Assembly: GCA_023374025.1 (NCBI GenBank)
Contig: SIJG01000018.1
Location: 124,001 to 188,000, forward strand
Reading direction: 5' to 3'
DNA: 64,000 nt
From: Heterodera schachtii
Lineage: Eukaryota > Nematoda > Chromadorea > Rhabditida > Heteroderidae
Shown here: in pieces, positions 59,925-64,000 of the stretch
How the letters are laid out: each line of letters begins with the position of its first letter
How positions within the stretch are numbered: position 1 is the stretch's first letter
Notes under the pieces: model-generated
What the model saw: the letters and a program-made list of their open reading frames with translations, nothing else
Told to the model about the DNA's origin: nothing
The model's database searches: none
Made by a program: the position numbers and the translations under genes

Positions 59925-61103
59925 AGCATTTTCGGAATACCAACCAAAACTTAATGCTTTTGGACCGATATTTTTCAAGAATTTTCTATGAACTTTTTCA
60001 TAAAAAAGTGTGAAAGTGACTAAGCTCGCTTTGAAGATTTTCTTGTTGATTTTAGACAAATTGCGGACCTCAGCTAAATATTAATACTCGGATTTTTGGT
60101 TTAGGCGCGTGAATATGAATTACAGAACAGTTTAGCATTATCATAAAAATGCCAGACTTTTGCTTTTGACTGCGTTTCCCATTTTAGACATTTCGCCGTG
60201 CCACCACTTCTGTCAATTTCATTGTTCATTTTGAATTGTCCAATTCAAAGCCACTTGAGCCGTTTGAATTGGTAAACGAACAAACAAAGGAAAAGCTGAC
60301 ATTGAGCAAAGAATCAGAAGATAATTGGGTGATAAAGCGATGCCAAATTGGTCAAATCATTCAGTGGGAGTACTCTAATTTGGACAAATTGAATAATGTC
60401 AGCATTTATTTGAGAGATGTCAGTTGCATTGGGTGAGTAAGAAGCAATACAGAATTTGTGTAAAAATTGAAAAAATTAAAATTATAAATTTATTATTTTT
60501 TCATAAAAAATACATTGATATTGAACACCTTCAATAAATCAAAATTCATATTTAATTTAAAAGTTTAATCTTTAATTTTTGATTTTTTGTTCAAATTCAG
60601 AAATAATAGTTTGACTAAAATATAATTGCTTTTCAATAAAAAAATAAATAATTATTGGCATTTATTTAGGCCATTATTGTCCCCACCAGCGGCAGAAAAG
60701 GGCGCCGAATTGTGCTGAAGTAAAACAATTGAGAAATGATTGGATATTTTTTGAGATTATTGAATGGACCAACCAATTTTGATCTGATCATTTTGATCAA
60801 ATTTTTGATCATTATTTTAGCTGATTCTTCAGACGAAAAAATTTATTTCTTTTATGTTTGACGTAAATGCACCTACTATCCATGAATGAAATTTTTTGAA
60901 AGAATATTAAAAGTTGAGATTCAATAACTCGAAAGCCAGGAATTTGTTCTGACCGTTTTCTGTTATTTAATACTCATTCATGTCTTTATAAGGATATAGG
61001 CTTTTAGCGAATTTCGGGGATCTCAACTATCAATAAATAAATACGAATAGTATTTTTTTTTTCTTAACTCCCACTCCTGTTAAAATTAACGGTAGACTCA
61101 CAC
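59925..61103 (+). repeat. Third copy of the palindrome-arm segment
   Basis: Its first 11 bases (AGCATTTTCGG) are the end of the ACCGGT element. It then follows 35108-36291 closely, with several indels, including loss of one of two near-duplicate units at 36205-36255. Similarity stops after GACTCACAC. It shares variants with the palindrome copy rather than with the gene at 49491-50809. Confidence 0.88.
60188..60718 (+). pseudogene. F-box-like family gene, 3' exons only (third copy)
   Basis: Exons 60188-60432 and 60670-60718 match the right palindrome arm, with the same GTGAGT donor and TTTATTTAG acceptor and the same Cys variant. The upstream exons lie on the far side of Ty3-B (49491-50479). 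A transcript joining the two would have to cross the whole retroelement, so this is annotated as a fragment. Confidence 0.7.
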
Positions 61104-62503
61104 AATTAAAAATTTTTTACCGCTCTAATTAAATAAGCCATGCACCAAATTTAACAAATCCGCCAGCGCGTTTTAAAAATCCGACAATATAAATCAGTAT
61201 GCTTTAATAAATTTATACTTTGTTGTAAGGACCCTTGGTGGGCGAAGCGAATGTCCGGTGCGCAACTATATGCAAAATAAATCAGAGCGAGTTTTTAGCA
61301 CATATAAAATTTTTTTTTTTAGATTTTGGCAAATAAAACACAGGTCTTTTGGGATTTTGACAGTTTTAGCACATATTTTAGCGCTTTTTTTTAATTTGAA
61401 TTTTTTTTATATAAAAGTAGCTTTTTGGCACTAAAATTCTTGGCAATGTCCAAAAATTTTCAAATTTATTTTTTATTTTTTGCATTTTTTGACCTTTTTC
61501 ATGATTTTTTTCATTTTAAGGCTAAAATTAAATTTTAGAGAAAAAAATTCCGGAAAATAATAAATCTTAGAGAGTGAGAAAAAAATTTACGTCAAAAAAC
61601 ATTGAACTGATTTTTAATTATTATTTTGCTAGCGAAATGGATAAAAAATGAGATTTTTTTGAGAAATTCACTTATTTATTAAGCAATTTTCTTAAGTTTT
61701 TGCACATATTTTGGCCTTTTTGTACTTTTTAGGGCATATTTTAGGGATTTTTTGGCATATATATATTTACATATTTGGTGTTTTTAACACATATAAATCT
61801 GTTCCCTGTTTATCACGGAATGCTGACTTTTTGCACTTTTTTTTTTGAATTTTTAGTGCCGTTTTAATACCATTTTTGTCAGTTTTTTCCGAAAAATACA
61901 TGCCCTTTGCAGGGTTTGAAGTTATGTTTTTTGCACAGATGCTCAAAAACACGGTAAAACTTTTTCAAAAATTGGCGAAAAACCGACCACAATTTTTTAA
62001 ATTTAAAATATTTAAAGTTAAAAAAATTATATTTAAAATAATTTAGTTAGGGCTTATTGAATTTTCCTTCTCATCCGATTAAAAAGATTTTTTATTTATT
62101 GTTCACTTAAAAATTAAACTTTGAAATTGATCAACGTCCGTTCACGGTCCCATGGAAATTAGTTTTGTTTTCGAAATATTTTAAATAAAAAGTCAATAAA
62201 AATTGAAGGATAGCCTGTAAATTAAAAAAAAAATTTAATTTAAAACTTCTTACGAGAAAAATCAAAATGAAAAGAATTGAATCAATTATTTTATTGCTTA
62301 ATTTTTACGTGCTAATTCAAGAAATACAATGATCCGTACCTTTAGATCTTATTTCAAAGATTTTCAAATCCATAAAATCTTGCCCTTTTTAAGACAGTGT
62401 TTCAACATAATTATATTTGTAATAAGTATAAATTATATTACTGTGCTTTTAGAATATCCAAGGAATTTAAAAAGTTTGCCCTTTTTTCAAAGTGGCGTTT
62501 CCT
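61104..62503. other. AT-rich spacer with a repeated AGCACATATTTT-type motif
   Basis: No gene is seen. Between about 61290 and 61810 the motif TTTTAGCACATAT and variants recur at least six times. The right part reads, in reverse complement, as a CAGGGAACAG end, which is hAT-like, but no matching end or target duplication is found on the left. It may be a decayed MITE. Confidence 0.45.
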
Positions 62504-62923
62504 CTATTCCATCGGTTCTTCATCCGACTCCTTCAAGTTTGCTTTATGCTGTTCAACTTCGGCTGCAGGTGCAATGGATGGTTCAGCGTTCAGTTCGGGC
62601 ACATCCTTTGGTGAAGCGGGCTTCACAGCATTGCTTGGCTTGACTTAATTAAATTTTGTTTTGATTGGCACAATGTCACAAATTGGCAAAAAACAATGGC
62701 TGCAAAAATCATATATTTCATTTAATTTTATGTTAGTTCAATGACCAGATCCCGGATTTAGATTTGCTAAAAAACATTTTGTTGGTTGTTGAGTAGTGCA
62801 ATTGTGATTCTGCTCCCTTTCCCACGTCTCGATGTCGTCTGCCGATGCGGATGCAAAGTCCACCAAAAAAAATGCCGCTGCAATCAATGGCAGAAAACGC
62901 AAGAAATTTACGTGGTTGACCAT
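62504..62923 (-). CDS. Candidate small secreted protein, two exons
   Basis: Exon 1 (62923 down to 62746) starts at ATG and encodes a clear signal peptide: a basic N-terminus, a hydrophobic core (LPLIAAAFFLV) and a likely cut after ...ASASA. A short Asp/Glu-containing part with two Cys follows. Unspliced, it would stop after 61 residues. A phase-1 junction from the GT at 62745 to an AG at 62644-62645 joins it to exon 2 (62643-62504), an Ala/Pro/Glu/Lys-rich tail ending at TAG. The total is 105 residues. The splice sites are weak (donor GTCATTG, acceptor TTAATTAAG), so the model is provisional. Secreted proteins of this size are common among nematode effectors, but no family is recognised. Confidence 0.45.
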
Positions 62924-63803
62924 TTTTGTAAAATCGTTCTAAAATGCTTTTAAATTTATTTGACATAGGGAAAATTTTAAAAAAAGGAAAATGTAAAAAT
63001 AATCGAAATTATTTTCACTAAAAATATATTGAGGGGATAAAAGAATGATTTGATGGCTTTTCGTTATTCATTTTATTTTTGTTCACTGGGAAAAGTGGAA
63101 AATGAAAAGAACAAATCATCACTAAAGTGTATTTCCATTGGATGGGAATGGGCAATCAAATAATTTTTTGCATTAATTAATATTCCATTGACTTTAAAAA
63201 TATTGACAAACGAACGAACGAACAAAGTAATGAATAATTAAAAAAAAAGAAAATATATTAACCGCTTTAATAAAATACGACCAAAAATGAGTAAAGTTGG
63301 ATTGGACTATTTGCATATGTATATTTTTTCCTGTTCTGGAAACAGCATTAAATGCATAAAAAACACCTTTTTAGCAAGTTTGGCAACTTATAAAGCGAAG
63401 TTCCATTTGCAAATTTTGGCATTTTAAAAGAAATCCAATATAAAGGGCCTCCTATTTTAAAGCAGCCTTTTTCACCTCAAAGAACCGAAAATAATTTTTT
63501 TTTTTAGATATTTTGGAAATTATTAATAAAAATAAACAACTTTCTAATAAAATTTTTAATTTATGCTTAAGATAATTTCAAAAAATGAAAATTTTCGATT
63601 TTTCGTAATTTTCTTTAAAATAATAAATTTTATTTACGCATTAATTTTTTATTCAATAAATTTTCATAAAATATTTAATTTATTTTTGATAAATTAAAAA
63701 TTTTGACAATATTATTACTAGAGAATTGATCGCCAAATTTAATTTAATTTTTTAGTAAAAAATTTCGGTTTAGTATTAAAATATTTACTTTTCACATTTT
63801 TAG
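62924..63803. other. Intergenic region between divergent candidates
   Basis: It may hold the promoter of the minus-strand secreted-protein candidate and upstream exons or introns of the SPRY gene. A short (CGAA)n run is at about 63206-63224. No exon could be placed. Confidence 0.45.
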
Positions 63804-64000
63804 CACCGTTTTATTTGGATTTGCATTTAAACACAAGGCAAAATTAGATGAACCAATTCATTTAATAACCGGCACTTACGCACGCGTAAGCAGTGGCAAT
63901 TTTTGGGTTAACAGTTAGAGAAGAGGAGATACCCAATATGCATACGGTTGTGGTGATACTATAGGATTTGGCGTTAATTTGGCCACTCATCAGTTAATTT
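63804..64000 (+). pseudogene. SPRY-domain exon with in-frame stop, running off the window
   Basis: After the acceptor CACATTTTTAG the exon reads in one frame through a GTYA..SSGNFW segment and then GDTIGFGVNLATHQLI, the conserved 'GD.(I/V)G.GVNLA' core of SPRY/B30.2 domains as found in the RBP-1/SPRYSEC families of cyst nematodes. SPRY domains bind proteins; some family members are secreted effectors, but no signal peptide is visible in this fragment. An in-frame TAG at 63916-63918 interrupts it, and the homology runs on across it without a gap. It is probably a pseudogene, unless sequencing error or an unrecognised splice removes the stop. Upstream exons are not found. Confidence 0.75.

Noticed and set aside
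61286..61809. hAT-like MITE between CAGAGCGAG and GTTCCCTG
   Set aside because: The ends match poorly and the flanking 8-mers (AAATAAAT and TTTATCAC) are not a duplication.

Overview
The window is eukaryotic, strongly AT-rich and gene-poor. It most likely comes from a plant-parasitic cyst nematode (Heterodera/Globodera group). Two host families support this: a spliced gene and several 3' fragments of the large F-box-like/'SPPAEEKG' family expanded in cyst nematodes (49.5-50.8 kb and three further copies), and an SPRY-domain exon of the RBP-1/SPRYSEC type at the right edge (63.8-64.0 kb). Short introns ending in TTTCAG/TTTTAG agree. The species cannot be fixed from sequence alone.

Most of the rest is mobile DNA in AT-rich desert. 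Ty3-A (2599-8326) is a dead Ty3/gypsy LTR element with an in-frame stop and two coding deletions. A hAT-type MITE sits inside it (5573-6536, TSD GATCGAGT), and a second hAT-type MITE sits inside that one (5789-6302, TSD TAATGTTT). A copy of the Ty3-A 3' end plus its flank lies 4056 bp downstream (11853-12820) inside a second copy of the same flank repeat. From 12.8 to 24.4 kb no gene is visible. A foldback element with 5-bp TSDs lies at 24417-24794. Ty3-C (about 25855-29550) is a 5'-truncated, frame-broken Ty3 remnant with a long charged coiled-coil frame after integrase.

From 29.8 to 36.7 kb inverted repeats dominate: a 463-bp MITE-like element, a 2-kb element with about 474-bp inverted arms, and, directly abutting it, a 3.8-kb palindrome with two 1540-bp arms, each carrying the last two exons of the F-box-like gene. 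An ACCGGT-rich element sits in the palindrome spacer and again, inverted, at 48.4-49.0 kb. The stretch 36.7-48.4 kb is AT-rich desert.

The most interesting object is Ty3-B (50810-59924), a young, apparently intact Ty3/gypsy element that interrupts the F-box-like gene. Its two 746-bp end copies differ at two positions that I can see. Between gag and protease it carries a glycoprotein-like module: a signal-peptide-like segment at the end of ORF1, then a Cys-rich region and a membrane segment at the start of ORF2. Envelope genes normally lie after pol. Its 3' LTR is followed by a second primer-binding site and leader, then joined to a fragment matching the palindrome locus rather than the interrupted gene. 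The right end holds a candidate small secreted protein gene on the minus strand and the SPRY exon, which has an in-frame stop.
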